64,000 bases of DNA from Variovorax beijingensis (GTDB lineage Bacteria; Pseudomonadota; Gammaproteobacteria; Burkholderiales; Burkholderiaceae_C), in assembly GCF_007828835.1 (NCBI RefSeq), contig NZ_VIVL01000001.1:1046001-1110000 (forward strand). The letters are read 5' to 3'. The translations under genes and the position numbers were made by a program. Positions 55,793 to 64,000 of the stretch are shown here, piece by piece; position 1 is the first letter of the stretch, and each line of letters starts with the position of its first letter. The notes under the pieces are model-generated. The model saw only the letters and a list, made by a program, of their open reading frames with translations, was not told where the DNA came from and did no database searches.

Positions 55793-57101
55793 GGCTGTCT
55801 CCCTGCTGGCTTCGTGCCAGCGACTGGCGGAAGCGCGTGATCTTGGGTGAATGCGGCGCAATGCCCAGCGATATCCAGCGATCGCGCTCCTCGCCGTCGG
55901 GCGAGGTGATCGGTTCGTAGCGATAGAGCTCCTGCATTGCGACCACGTTGTCGTTGACGCCGGTGACTTCGCTCAATGAAAGGATGCGGCGCTGCCCACT
56001 CGACAGGCGTCCGATCTGTACGATGAAATCGATGGCATTGGCAATCTGCCGGCGCAGGCTCACTTCGCTGCCCTGGTAGCCGGCAAAGCCCGCGAGCATC
56101 TCAAGCCGGTAGAGGCATTCGCGCGGCGAGCTGGCATGGATGGTGCCCATCGAACCTTCATGGCCCGTGTTCATCGCCTGCATCATCTCGATCACTTCGG
56201 CGCCGCGCACCTCGCCCACGATGATGCGGTCCGGCCGCATGCGCAGGCTGTTGCGCAGCAGGTCGCGGATCGACACCACGCCCGTGCCGTCGAAGCCACC
56301 GGGGCGGCTTTCGAGCCGGACGACATGGCTGGTGCCTAACGAAAGTTCCGCCGTGTCTTCGATGGTGATGACGCGCTCGCGCGCAGGGATGAAGGTGGCG
56401 AGCGCATTGAGCAGCGATGTCTTGCCCGAGCTGGTGCCGCCGCTCACAAGGATGTTGCAGCGCGCCCGCACCGCAATCTCCAGCAACTGCGCCATGCCGG
56501 CGTCGAAGGTGCCGAGCTTCACCAGATCGGCCGGCGTGAGCGGTTCCTTGCGGAACTTGCGGATCGAGACCGAGAGCCCGTCGATGGCCAGCGGCTCAAT
56601 GATCACGTTGATGCGGCCGCCATCGGGCAGGCGCGCATCGACCATCGGATTGGATTCGTCGAGGCGCCGGCCGAGCGGCGCCAGGATGCGGCGCACGATG
56701 CGCATCACGTGCTCTGCATCGGCAAAGCGCACGGTCTCGCGCTCCAGCATGCCGTGGCGTGACACGTACACGTTTTGGTAGCCGTTGATCAGGATGTCTT
56801 CGACGGCAGGGTCGTTGAGCAGGTCTTCGAGCGGCCCGAAGCCTGCAAGCTCCTTGGTCAACGCATCGGAGATGAGCTGCATCTCACGGTTGTTGATTGG
56901 CACGCGGCGCAGCCGGACGAAGCTGTCGACCTCCAGTTCGACAAATTGCTGGATCGAAGCGCGCGACCAGCGGCCGAACTCCGCCCCCAGTTCTTCGATG
57001 CGGCTCAGCAGATGGTCATGCGTCCAGCTCTTGATGTCCTGGAACTGCTGGGAGTTGACGAACGCCTGGTCGTCGTCGGCGAATTCGAGATCGTTGGACA
57101 T
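55785..57101 (-). CDS. tadA: Tad secretion ATPase TadA/CpaF
   Basis: 438 residues of the GspE/VirB11 family. An N-terminal domain (1-200) precedes the ATPase, which has Walker A GGTSSGKT (221-228), an Asp box near ITIEDTAEL, Walker B RIIVGEVRGAEV and the His box GHEGSMGTIHASSPREC. It drives assembly, and possibly retraction, of the Flp pilus. It lies nine bases after tadZ and overlaps tadB. Confidence 0.93.
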   Translation of the reverse strand: MSNDLEFADDDQAFVNSQQFQDIKSWTHDHLLSRIEELGAEFGRWSRASIQQFVELEVDSFVRLRRVPINNREMQLISDALTKELAGFGPLEDLLNDPAVEDILINGYQNVYVSRHGMLERETVRFADAEHVMRIVRRILAPLGRRLDESNPMVDARLPDGGRINVIIEPLAIDGLSVSIRKFRKEPLTPADLVKLGTFDAGMAQLLEIAVRARCNILVSGGTSSGKTSLLNALATFIPARERVITIEDTAELSLGTSHVVRLESRPGGFDGTGVVSIRDLLRNSLRMRPDRIIVGEVRGAEVIEMMQAMNTGHEGSMGTIHASSPRECLYRLEMLAGFAGYQGSEVSLRRQIANAIDFIVQIGRLSSGQRRILSLSEVTGVNDNVVAMQELYRYEPITSPDGEERDRWISLGIAPHSPKITRFRQSLARSQQGDSRG

Positions 57102-57110
57102 AGAGGCGTT

Positions 57111-58394
57111 TCAACCTTGACTAGAGCTTTTCCAGAAGCCGGCAACTTGCGACATTCGAGCCAACCAACTGGACTCCTTGGCTGGCGGCTCGCCCGCGTC
57201 GGACATGTATTGCTGGGTCAATCCGCGTGCGAGGCCGGCCACGGCTTGCGAATACGCGTCGTTGCGCGCGGTGCGCACCAGCATCTCGCCGCGGCTCGCT
57301 GCCGCCAGAAGTTGCGTTCCTCTCGCCGGCAGCACATGGTGCAGCGGCAGTTCGAGACGATCGGCAATGTCCTTGGCCGGCAGCCCCACATGGCTGTCGA
57401 ACTTGTTGACCACGAGCGACAACCGATCGGTGTCGATGCCTCGGGTGCGCAGTTCCTTGAGCATGTTCGCGGTAGAGACGATCGCGCCGATGCTCTGGTC
57501 GCACACCACCCAGCTGTGCTGGGCAATCTTCACGGTCTGTGCAACGAAATCGAGGGTTGAAAAACCGCCGAGGTCGGCAATCTGAAAATCGAAGAAGTCG
57601 CCGAGCCGCTTGATCAGCGCCATCGAATCGGCATGCGAGATCTCGCGCACCTGCGCAAGGCTTGCGGGCAGTGGAAGTACAGCCACGCCGCTCGTGTGAT
57701 GGGCCAGCGCGGTGTGCAGCAGCGTTTGGTCGAGGCGGCGCAGGCTGCGCACGCCATCGACAAAGCTGAAGCCGCTTTGGGTGTCCAGATACAGAAGACC
57801 GTCGCGGGCCGGCAACCCGAGATCGAGCAACGCCACGCCGCGGCGCGTGTTGCGGCTGTGAGAAGGCGCGGCCGTTTGAGACGGCTGGTCATTGAGCATC
57901 AACGCCAGGCTGGCTGCGAGCGTGGTCACGCCGATGCCTGGCCTGGCGCCAAGCAGTGCAAGCGTGCATCCACGGGCGCGGCTTTGCAGCGTGCTTTGAC
58001 GATCGACCAGCTTGCGCAGCGTGTTGATTGCATCGGTCGGCGGCGCGCTCATGTCGACGAAATCGTCCACGCCGGCACGCAGCGCGGCAAGCATGGAAGC
58101 CGGCTCGGCTGAAATGCCTGTCGCCAGCACCGGCAGTGTCGGCCATTCGCGCTTGAGTCGCTGGTGAAGTTCGCCCGCCGCCGCGGCGTGGTCGCCCGAG
58201 AAATCGAGAAAGACCGCCGCCGGACTGAGCATGGCGATCCGCTCGTCGATCGACTTGGGCTCGGAGGGAAGGATCACCACCGCGCCCAACTGGTTGAGCG
58301 CGTCGCTCAGCCATGTGATGTGGCTGCTGTTCTGCGATGCGAAGAGATAGGTCTCTGCACCGATTTCAGGAAGGCTGTCGCGTGGGGCGTTCAT
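57111..58394 (-). CDS. tadZ: TadZ/CpaE-like pilus localisation protein
   Basis: 427 residues from the ATG at 58394. Residues about 12-125 form a receiver-like domain without the full acidic pocket. The MinD/ParA-like domain follows, but the deviant Walker A reads ALLGARPGIGVTTLAASLA: both lysines of KGGxGKTT are absent, so strong ATP hydrolysis is unlikely, as in other atypical TadZ proteins. Later elements (FDFQIADLGGF, VVNKFDSH) match the family. It places the pilus machine at the right site in the cell. It is followed nine bases later by tadA. Confidence 0.88.
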   Translation of the reverse strand: MNAPRDSLPEIGAETYLFASQNSSHITWLSDALNQLGAVVILPSEPKSIDERIAMLSPAAVFLDFSGDHAAAAGELHQRLKREWPTLPVLATGISAEPASMLAALRAGVDDFVDMSAPPTDAINTLRKLVDRQSTLQSRARGCTLALLGARPGIGVTTLAASLALMLNDQPSQTAAPSHSRNTRRGVALLDLGLPARDGLLYLDTQSGFSFVDGVRSLRRLDQTLLHTALAHHTSGVAVLPLPASLAQVREISHADSMALIKRLGDFFDFQIADLGGFSTLDFVAQTVKIAQHSWVVCDQSIGAIVSTANMLKELRTRGIDTDRLSLVVNKFDSHVGLPAKDIADRLELPLHHVLPARGTQLLAAASRGEMLVRTARNDAYSQAVAGLARGLTQQYMSDAGEPPAKESSWLARMSQVAGFWKSSSQG

Positions 58395-58429
58395 GGCGTG
58401 GGCCAAGGGCTTTGCGTAGTTCGGTTCTG

Positions 58430-59797
58430 TCAGCGCGAAAAGCCCGGCACCGTCGTGCCCGAGGCCGGCCCCAGCAGATGCGCGCGCCACACGGGGCCAT
58501 CGCGCTGTTCGGCACCACCCGGCAAATACGGACCAAGATCCGTACCGCGCGCAATCGGCTTCACCAGATGCGGCGTGACAAGGATCACCAGTTCCTTCTC
58601 GCTCATCTGGTATTTGTTCTGCTTGAAGAAGGCTCCGAGCACCGGAATGTCGCCGAGAAGCGGAACCTTGTCGGCATTCGAAGTTGTGGTGCGGCTCACG
58701 AGGCCGCCAATGATGAAGCTCTCGCCATCGCCGAGCTCCACCGTGGTGTCGGCGCGGCGCGTGCTGATGGCGGGCACTGCCACACCGCCGATGCTGAGCG
58801 AGTTGGTGTAGTCCAGGTCGCTCGCTTCAGGCGCCACCTTCAGCACGATGCGGTCGTTCGACAGCACGGTGGGCGTGAGCGTGAGACCGATGCCGAACGG
58901 CTTGTATTCGATGCTCGTGGTCCCAAGGCCCTGGGGTGCGGGCACGGGCAGTTCGCCGCCGGCCAGGAAGCTCGCGCTCTGGCCCGACAGCGCCACCAGC
59001 GTGGGCTCGGCAAGCACGCGGGCCATGCCGTTGCCTTCGAGGAAGCCGACGTTCAGGCCAATGCCGGCCTTGCCGAAGTTGAACAGCAGGCTGAAGGCTT
59101 GGGCGAGCGGGTTGTTGTATTCACCGCTGATCGAGCCGTTACTACTGAAAGTTGTGGAACCCAGCGACGACGGCGTGAACACGCCGAAGCTGAAGCCGTT
59201 GGAATTGGCGCGCGTGCTGAAGATGTTGAGGCCGGCCTGCTTGAGCACGCTGCGGTTGAACTCGACAATCTTGACCTCGACCTGCACGGTGCTGCTTCGC
59301 ACGTTGACGACGGAACGGTCGATCAACGCCGTTTTTTCTCCGCCGGCGGCCATGGCCGCGTCGCGTGCTTCCTGGTGCGCGGTCATGCTGTTGAGGGAAC
59401 CGGAGAGCGTGGAGGCGCGGCGCCGCACTTCAAGCGCATAGACCGTGGCAGTCGATTGGCCCTTTTCCCAGATCATCAGCGTGGTCCGGCCCGCAGCCTT
59501 GCCGGTGACGATGAGCCGCGCGGCCGGTGAGTTGGGTGATTGGCGGGTGAGTGCGACACCGGCCACTGCCTCGTCGGCGATGGCCATGCGCTCGATGCCC
59601 TTGCTGATCAGCAATTCCTTTTGCGTGCCGGCATCGATCCGCAGTTGCAGCGCGGGGCGGGCAGATGCCGCCTCTGCCGCCTCTGCGGCGGCGGACACTC
59701 CGGGCCAGACGCCCGATGCCAGCAAGCACAGCACCGCGAGTGTGGGACGCAGAGGACGTGCCGGACCGGTTGTTTTCGCGCGAAAGGCGATCGTCAT
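58430..59797 (-). CDS. rcpA: Tad secretin RcpA/CpaC
   Basis: 455 residues from the ATG at 59797, which has AGGA ten bases upstream; a longer start at 59824 is possible. A signal peptide ends near SAAAE. The N-domain (IDAGTQKELLISKGIERMAIADEAVAGVALTRQS) and secretin core (VLAEPTLVALSGQSASFLAGGELPVPAPQG and FIIGGLVSRTTTSNADKVPLLGDIPVLGAFF) are complete. It forms the outer-membrane pore for the pilus. It begins 49 bases after the rcpC stop. Confidence 0.92.
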   Translation of the reverse strand: MTIAFRAKTTGPARPLRPTLAVLCLLASGVWPGVSAAAEAAEAASARPALQLRIDAGTQKELLISKGIERMAIADEAVAGVALTRQSPNSPAARLIVTGKAAGRTTLMIWEKGQSTATVYALEVRRRASTLSGSLNSMTAHQEARDAAMAAGGEKTALIDRSVVNVRSSTVQVEVKIVEFNRSVLKQAGLNIFSTRANSNGFSFGVFTPSSLGSTTFSSNGSISGEYNNPLAQAFSLLFNFGKAGIGLNVGFLEGNGMARVLAEPTLVALSGQSASFLAGGELPVPAPQGLGTTSIEYKPFGIGLTLTPTVLSNDRIVLKVAPEASDLDYTNSLSIGGVAVPAISTRRADTTVELGDGESFIIGGLVSRTTTSNADKVPLLGDIPVLGAFFKQNKYQMSEKELVILVTPHLVKPIARGTDLGPYLPGGAEQRDGPVWRAHLLGPASGTTVPGFSR

Positions 59798-59846
59798 GGT
59801 GTTCGTTTCCTGCGTGGCGTGCATGGGCGTGCCACTTGTTTGCTGG

Positions 59847-60830
59847 TCAGTAGTTGATGGTTTCGCTGCGGTCGCCGCGAATGACTTCGACCTTGAGCCC
59901 GCCGCGGGAATCACCGGTGCGGGTCGCCGGAGTCTGCGCGGCAGCAATGGCCGGGGCGCGCAAGGTGCCTGGCTTGCCACCGGTCACGAAATCTGCGGTT
60001 GTGACGCCGGCTTGAGCGCGGTCCAAACCTTCGAGTGGGGGGCGGCGTGGTTCGCCGGCTTTTGGCGGAGGTGGTTGAAGGGCGGTGGGCAACTCGGCAA
60101 AGAGCTTCGGATCGGGCTCCGACATGTCAGTCGGGTTGCGCAGCGCGAGCAGCAAGCGGCCGCTGTTCTCGGCCAGCGTGAGTCGGTTGATGTCGTCCAC
60201 CGGCACCGCGAGCACTGCGGTCCGGGCCGGCTCGGACCGCTGGGCCTGTTGTGCGCCGCCGTTCTTGTCCATCTTGGAAGGCAAACCGTCGACGGAGGCG
60301 CTACCGTAGGCCAGCACGCGTTTGCGCGACAGGAGCAGGCGTGCCTGGCTGCGGTCGATGTCCTTTGCGTCAGACTTGAGCATCAGGAACACGTCGACAA
60401 AGTCGCCGGGTTGAACCTTGTTGCCCACACCCATGATCTCGTCGGCCTTGATGGCGACCGCACGCTCGCCTTCGGCGACGCGCAGGGCCAGACCGGAAAC
60501 AAGCTGGCCCTCGAAAAGCGGCGTGCCTTCGCTCAAATCGATCACGGGCACACGCCCCGCGAGCGGTGCGGTGTCCTGGAAGGCGCCCACGGGATTGATC
60601 GTCAGGCGTTCGATGCGGAGCGCGTCGGCGGGGATCGCCTGGCCCGCGGGCAGCGGCTTGGCTGCAACGACAACCGGGAAGGTCTGTGCCTGGGCTGCCT
60701 TGCCGGGAGAGGCGGAGGGGGCGACCGCAACGGGAGGTGGAGGCTGGCGGCTGAGCATCCATGCATAGCTCCCGAGCGCGAGGGCCAGGAGCACGAGGAT
60801 GGCGGCGATGACTTTGGTCAGATTGATCAT
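59847..60830 (-). CDS. rcpC: Tad assembly protein RcpC/CpaB
   Basis: 327 residues. One N-terminal membrane helix (VIAAILVLLALALGSYAWML). SAF-like domain from VVVAAKPLPAGQAIPADALRIERL through GRVPVIDLSEGTPLFEGQLVSG, followed by the RcpC-type periplasmic domain (AVAIKADEIMGVGNKVQPGDFVDVFLML). The C-terminal 90 residues are Pro-rich and less conserved. It helps the secretin assemble. The gene lies between tadV and rcpA. Confidence 0.9.
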   Translation of the reverse strand: MINLTKVIAAILVLLALALGSYAWMLSRQPPPPVAVAPSASPGKAAQAQTFPVVVAAKPLPAGQAIPADALRIERLTINPVGAFQDTAPLAGRVPVIDLSEGTPLFEGQLVSGLALRVAEGERAVAIKADEIMGVGNKVQPGDFVDVFLMLKSDAKDIDRSQARLLLSRKRVLAYGSASVDGLPSKMDKNGGAQQAQRSEPARTAVLAVPVDDINRLTLAENSGRLLLALRNPTDMSEPDPKLFAELPTALQPPPPKAGEPRRPPLEGLDRAQAGVTTADFVTGGKPGTLRAPAIAAAQTPATRTGDSRGGLKVEVIRGDRSETINY

Positions 60831-60896
60831 TGGGCGGCGTGTCGAGGAAGGAGCAATGCGAGAGCTATCGATGAACAGCTCGTGGCGGCGGAGCGA

Positions 60897-61394
60897 TTAG
60901 CTACTCTGTCGACCCCAAACCATCCACACCGCGGCGGCCAGCGCGAGATAGGCCGCATAAGGAATGATGCGAACCCGCCGAGTTGGGACGTCGGGTTCGG
61001 AATCGCGCAACGGCCCGACGAGCATCGAGGTAAGTCGCGGAAAAACGGGCCAGTCTCTTAGCTTTCGCCAAAGAACTGCGTGGGCGAAAGCCATCAGGCT
61101 GGCCACGACCCAGATCGGTATCAAATCCGACAAACCGACCCACAACCCCAAGGCGCCTGCGAACTTCACGTCGCCTGCTCCCATGAGGCCGGTGGCATAA
61201 AAAGGCAGCAGAAAACCGAAGCCCACTGCAGCGCCCAAGCCCGCTTCAGACCATCCGATATCGAATGGCTGTGAGGTGGCAAGTGCCGCCAGCGCGAAGA
61301 CACCGCCAAATAACACGAGCCAATTTGGGACTCGGCGCTCGCGAAGGTCATAGACGATGGCAAGAATGAGCCATAGCAGCAGCGCGAGCGCCAT
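60897..61394 (-). CDS. tadV: Prepilin peptidase TadV/CpaA
   Basis: 165 residues of the A24 aspartyl protease family. The first catalytic Asp is in LAIVYDLRERRVPNWL, the second in the GxGD-type motif GLMGAGDVKFAGALG. Six membrane helices are predicted. It cuts Flp and the TadE-like pseudopilins after glycine. The start at 61394 is 13 bases after the flp stop; longer frames upstream run into flp. No strong ribosome site was found, so coupling to flp is likely. Confidence 0.9.
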   Translation of the reverse strand: MALALLLWLILAIVYDLRERRVPNWLVLFGGVFALAALATSQPFDIGWSEAGLGAAVGFGFLLPFYATGLMGAGDVKFAGALGLWVGLSDLIPIWVVASLMAFAHAVLWRKLRDWPVFPRLTSMLVGPLRDSEPDVPTRRVRIIPYAAYLALAAAVWMVWGRQSS

Positions 61395-61407
61395 AGATAG
61401 AAGTGCT

Positions 61408-61602
61408 TTATTGCGTCGGTCCTGCAGGGGTTCCTGCCGACGTGATGGCAGTGTCGATTTTCTGAAAAATAACGCCGAGCTTTGTGCCAATGCCAGGGAG
61501 GAAGGAAATAATTGCCACCGAAATCAACCCCGCAATAATTCCATATTCAATTGCAGTAGCACCTTCTTCATCGCGCAGAAAACGAGTAATAGAGCGAAGC
61601 AT
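61408..61602 (-). CDS. flp: Flp-type pilin
   Basis: 64 residues, the first gene of the Tad operon. A short basic leader (MLRSITRFLRDEEG) precedes ATAIEYGIIAGLISVAIISFL, with cleavage after G14 and the typical E(+5)-Y(+6). The C-terminal 20 residues are Gly/Thr/Pro-rich. AAGGGG lies five bases before the ATG. It is the pilus subunit. GTTACG sites lie upstream. Confidence 0.95.
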   Translation of the reverse strand: MLRSITRFLRDEEGATAIEYGIIAGLISVAIISFLPGIGTKLGVIFQKIDTAITSAGTPAGPTQ

Positions 61603-61728
61603 GATTTCCCCTTAAAAAAGTGTTAACAAGTGAGGCTGGCCAGGTGGATGTTATACAGCGTAACTCCGTGTATCAACAACAGTAACCCGTGGGTTCAAGG
61701 CCTTCCTGTGCTAGGCCGTATGGTCTAA

Positions 61729-61743
61729 GCAGGAAGGCGGCCA
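61729..61743 (-). promoter_or_regulatory. Candidate sigma-54 promoter of flp
   Basis: On the minus strand TGGCCGCCTTCCTGC keeps the GG and GC ten bases apart and matches TGGC...TGC, but four consensus bases differ. It lies 127 bases before flp, downstream of the GTTACG cluster. The match is weaker than the one before the repeat protein. Other features in the 414-base gap 61603-62016 are the GTTACG cluster and a CCTTCCTG/CAGGAAGG inverted repeat; no further gene is seen. Confidence 0.4.
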
Positions 61744-61852
61744 GCCCCTCGCCGTCCCCAGGAAGCCCTCGCCCGGAAGCATGAGTAACAGTCCTGGAAC
61801 ACATTTTTCCCTCTGACACGGTGTATGCGCATCCCATGAATGAGTGAACAAC

Positions 61853-61945
61853 GTTACGTTCCTTGGGAACATTCAACCGGTGTTTGTTACGGGAACAAAG
61901 TCGTTACGTGTTACGTAGCACGCGGTTGTAACGGTAGATGTAACG
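61853..61945. promoter_or_regulatory. Cluster of GTTACG/GTAACG half-sites upstream of flp
   Basis: Six half-sites occur within 93 bases: GTTACG at 61853, 61886, 61903 and 61910, and GTAACG at 61928 and 61940. This is the same hexamer that forms the perfect dyad before the repeat-protein promoter at 35821. It lies 250-340 bases upstream of flp, suitable for an enhancer-binding protein such as the one encoded at 48026. Confidence 0.6.
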
Positions 61946-62016
61946 CCCAAGATAGGTGCTTTGCTTGTGCAAAAAGTCACACCTATGGGGTACCTACCCC
62001 TCTGCCGAAGAGGGTC

Positions 62017-63444
62017 TCAGCCGAGGATTTCTTCGTGGAAAAGCTTCCACTCGCTGCCTTGGCGCAGCCAGTACTGGCGCCGGGTGCGCCCGCTTTTCTC
62101 GCCTTCGAAGACTTCGCCGAAGGTGGCGACCATGGTGTCGTCGCCGTCGCGCCAATGCAGGAAAGACATGTCCTTGAACTGCACGCGTTTGCCCTGGGCG
62201 TATTCCACTTCGTCGTGGAGCACCGAAAAGCCGTCGGTGTTTTTCTTGTTGCTGCTGTTGCGCTGGAAATCGGGCAAATAGAATTTCTTCAATTGCGCTT
62301 CATTGCCATTGGCCCTGGCATCTTTCCAGGCCGAAATTGCGCTGGTGAAGGTCTGGGCTTCCTTTTCGGCCTGCGGGCGCGGAATCCACTGCAGGCTGGG
62401 CGCGGTGACGACGGGGGTGGCGCCGATCTGCACCTTGCGCAGCAGCTGCTTCAGGTCGGGGTTGGCCATGACGACGCAGCCGTCGCTGGCCAGCGGCGCG
62501 CGCGAGAACTGCTGGGGCGGGGTGCCGTGCAGCCAGATGCCGCTGCCGGTCTTGCCGCGCCGCACGTCGTAGGGGTTGGGGTAGTTGATGGGCAGCGCGC
62601 CGGCGCCGTAGAAGTCGCGCAGCGACTTCGGGTCGAGGCTGCTGGTGACGTAGTACACGCCCAGCGGCGTGCGCGCATCGCCCTCGGTGGCCTTGCCGAT
62701 GCCCGACTTGCCGACCGAAACGTAGTAGTCGGCCACCAGCTGCAGCCCCTTGTCGGAGTTCTCGAGCAGGTAGAGCCGCGAGCGCGAGGCGTCGACCGCA
62801 ATGGCATAGCGGCTGCGCGTGGACAGCGCCAGGAACTGCGAAGGCACGGTGCCGGCCGGCGGCCTGTCGCGCAGAGCCTGCAGGCGGCGGCGGGATTCCT
62901 CGCGCAGGTCGGCCATGGCGGGGTCGCTGCGCAGCCGCGCGATGCCGGTGGCGTCGGAAAAGGCGTGCGCGGGCGGCACCTGCGTGGCGAGCAGGTCGGC
63001 ATAGACGAGCTGCGCGAGCTGGAAGTTGGGATAGTCGCGCACCAGGTCGCGGGCCTTGGCCAGCGCGGGACGCGGCTGGCCGCGCCCGAACAGTTCGTAG
63101 ACCGCGATCAGGCGGGCTTCGGCGCTGCTGGCCTGCTGAAGGGCTGCGGGGGAAGATGCGGCTGCCGTCTTGCTGCGCGGGGCGCCCTTGGCTGCCGCAG
63201 CGGTTCTTGCGTCTGCGGCGGAAGCCTTTTTTGCCGTCCTGGTCTTGGCTTCCCGGGCGGCTGGACGGCCGGCCGAAGCCTTGGCCTTGGCGCCGCTGGT
63301 CTTGGCGTTCGCGGACTTGGTCGATGCGGCCGCGCCGTGTGTTGCCAACAGCAGGGCCGATGCCGCCATGAGCGCGGCAAGCATGTTCGCGCCACGCCGC
63401 AGCGCGGGGTTCCGAAGCCGGCTGCGCCGGACGATGTCTGCCAC
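62017..63444 (-). CDS. L,D-transpeptidase with NTF2-like C-terminal domain
   Basis: 475 residues from a GTG at 63444 that overlaps the upstream stop by one base (TAGTG); an inner ATG at 63384 is an alternative. An Arg-rich signal peptide is followed by an Ala/Lys-rich linker (to about 105) and a helical region. The YkuD domain (about 200-340) has the catalytic motif HGTPPQQFSRAPLASDGCVVM, with His, Ser and the Cys nucleophile. The last 115 residues resemble an NTF2-like fold (FTSAISAWKDARANGNEAQLKKFYLPDF ... WLRQGSEWKLFHEEI). It would cross-link or anchor to peptidoglycan in the periplasm. Confidence 0.9.
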   Translation of the reverse strand: MADIVRRSRLRNPALRRGANMLAALMAASALLLATHGAAASTKSANAKTSGAKAKASAGRPAAREAKTRTAKKASAADARTAAAAKGAPRSKTAAASSPAALQQASSAEARLIAVYELFGRGQPRPALAKARDLVRDYPNFQLAQLVYADLLATQVPPAHAFSDATGIARLRSDPAMADLREESRRRLQALRDRPPAGTVPSQFLALSTRSRYAIAVDASRSRLYLLENSDKGLQLVADYYVSVGKSGIGKATEGDARTPLGVYYVTSSLDPKSLRDFYGAGALPINYPNPYDVRRGKTGSGIWLHGTPPQQFSRAPLASDGCVVMANPDLKQLLRKVQIGATPVVTAPSLQWIPRPQAEKEAQTFTSAISAWKDARANGNEAQLKKFYLPDFQRNSSNKKNTDGFSVLHDEVEYAQGKRVQFKDMSFLHWRDGDDTMVATFGEVFEGEKSGRTRRQYWLRQGSEWKLFHEEILG

Positions 63445-64000
63445 TAGCCGCCGACGCTTTCCTTGCGAATGTGCCACTGGTTGCCGGCGCGCTGCAGTTC
63501 GAGCGTCTTGCGGCTCGAGATGTTGAGGTTGTCGGCGCGGTAGATCTGGCGGAACTTGGCGGTCGCGGCTTGTCCGTTGACGCTGATCACGAGGTTCTCG
63601 ATGTTCACGCTGATGCTCGACTTGCCGACGATGCGCGCGCGGCGTTCTTCTTCCCAGCTCTTGCGGCTTTGTCCGCCGCCGGGGTTGAAGTCGGCGCCGT
63701 AGGAGGCAAGGTAGCGGTCCATGTCCTGGCCGGCCCATGCGGCAGCCCATCCGCGCACGGCCGATTCGACTTCGGCGGTGGAGGTGGAAGAGGGCGCGGC
63801 GGCCGGTGCTGGCGCGGGCGCCGCGGGCACCGGAGCAGCCTCGGGTGCCTTGGCCACCACCGTGGGGGGCGGTGGCGGTGCTGCAGGCGCTGGTGTGGCT
63901 GCGGGAGCCGCTGCTGCCTTGACGGGTGCCGGTGCAGGCGTGGGCGCGGGCGCCGGAGCGGCAGGCGCCTTCGCGACGGGAGCGGGCGCCGGAGCAGGTG
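63444..64000 (-). CDS. C-terminal part of a Pro/Ala-rich protein with NTF2-like domain (partial)
   Basis: The frame is open to the window edge, so the start is missing. The visible part opens with a low-complexity linker of Pro-Ala pairs with Lys and Val (63850-64000), then an NTF2-like domain of about 110 residues (VRGWAAAWAGQDMDRYLASYGADF ... ELQRAGNQWHIRKESVGG). It is coupled to the transpeptidase by a one-base overlap. Proteins of this type often carry TPR or other N-terminal domains, which cannot be seen here. An inner ATG at 63860 is not a likely start. Confidence 0.75.
   Translation of the reverse strand, partial: PAPAPAPVAKAPAAPAPAPTPAPAPVKAAAAPAATPAPAAPPPPPTVVAKAPEAAPVPAAPAPAPAAAPSSTSTAEVESAVRGWAAAWAGQDMDRYLASYGADFNPGGGQSRKSWEEERRARIVGKSSISVNIENLVISVNGQAATAKFRQIYRADNLNISSRKTLELQRAGNQWHIRKESVGG

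Noticed and set aside
61840..63447. Plus-strand frame opposite the L,D-transpeptidase
   Set aside because: It lies antisense to a gene with a complete catalytic motif, and the translation shows only biased composition.

Overview
The window is high-GC DNA with dense, short-spaced operons, and almost every frame is open because of codon bias. Its gene content points to a betaproteobacterium of the Burkholderiales, most likely Comamonadaceae and Variovorax-like: Bug/TctC-type receptors, an oxc/frc oxalate locus, DUF1841, DUF3613 inside a Tad cluster, and pcaHG with a divergent LysR. No sequence search was run, so the genus is an inference.

Left edge (1-1.6 kb): a P4-type tyrosine integrase lies just downstream of the 3' end of tRNA-Arg(CCU). 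This is the usual end of an integrative element that continues off the left side.

Oxalate / C2 acid block (1.6-22.8 kb): tripartite tricarboxylate-type transporter tctCBA, a cytidylate-kinase-like/BON fusion, a divergent Crp/Fnr-type regulator, oxalyl-CoA decarboxylase (oxc), two formyl-CoA:oxalate CoA-transferase genes (frc) with a lone PAS protein between them, a second succinyl/malate-CoA ligase pair, an FAH-family enzyme, a PanE-family reductase, pyruvate kinase, LysR regulators and an OxlT-like antiporter. The genes fit oxalate uptake, activation to oxalyl-CoA, decarboxylation to formyl-CoA, and CoA recycling. Four copies of the palindrome TTGAC-N4-GTCAA sit before tctC, oxc, the antiporter and a 54-codon gene. 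The regulator at 6262-6870 carries the FNR-type E..SR recognition helix expected to read that sequence. Two 78-residue paralogues bracket the block.

Housekeeping block (22.5-35.7 kb): tamA-tamB (outer-membrane assembly), a MoxR-type AAA+ ATPase with a VWA partner, a GNAT acetyltransferase, a dihaem cytochrome c4, protocatechuate 3,4-dioxygenase pcaHG with a divergent LysR, and a DUF1841 protein.

Cell-surface block (35.8-61.9 kb): a sigma-54 promoter with an upstream GTTACG dyad precedes a 1039-residue acidic repeat protein. It has about 50 Asp-Ala dipeptides and then Leu/Gly-rich repeats, including seven 87-bp units. An OmpA-type lipoprotein, a 1024-residue protein with a MurF-like C-terminus, a small membrane protein and a type I secretion system (ABC, HlyD, TolC) follow. 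Converging on it is a complete Tad/Flp pilus operon (flp, tadV, rcpC, rcpA, tadZ, tadA, tadB, tadC, tadD, DUF3613, two TadE-like pseudopilins, TadG-like). Its last gene encodes a sigma-54 activator. A cluster of the same GTTACG half-sites lies upstream of flp, so the repeat protein and the pilus may share control by that activator. This is the most unusual part of the window.

Right edge: an L,D-transpeptidase and the C-terminal part of a Pro/Ala-rich protein, both ending in an NTF2-like domain.
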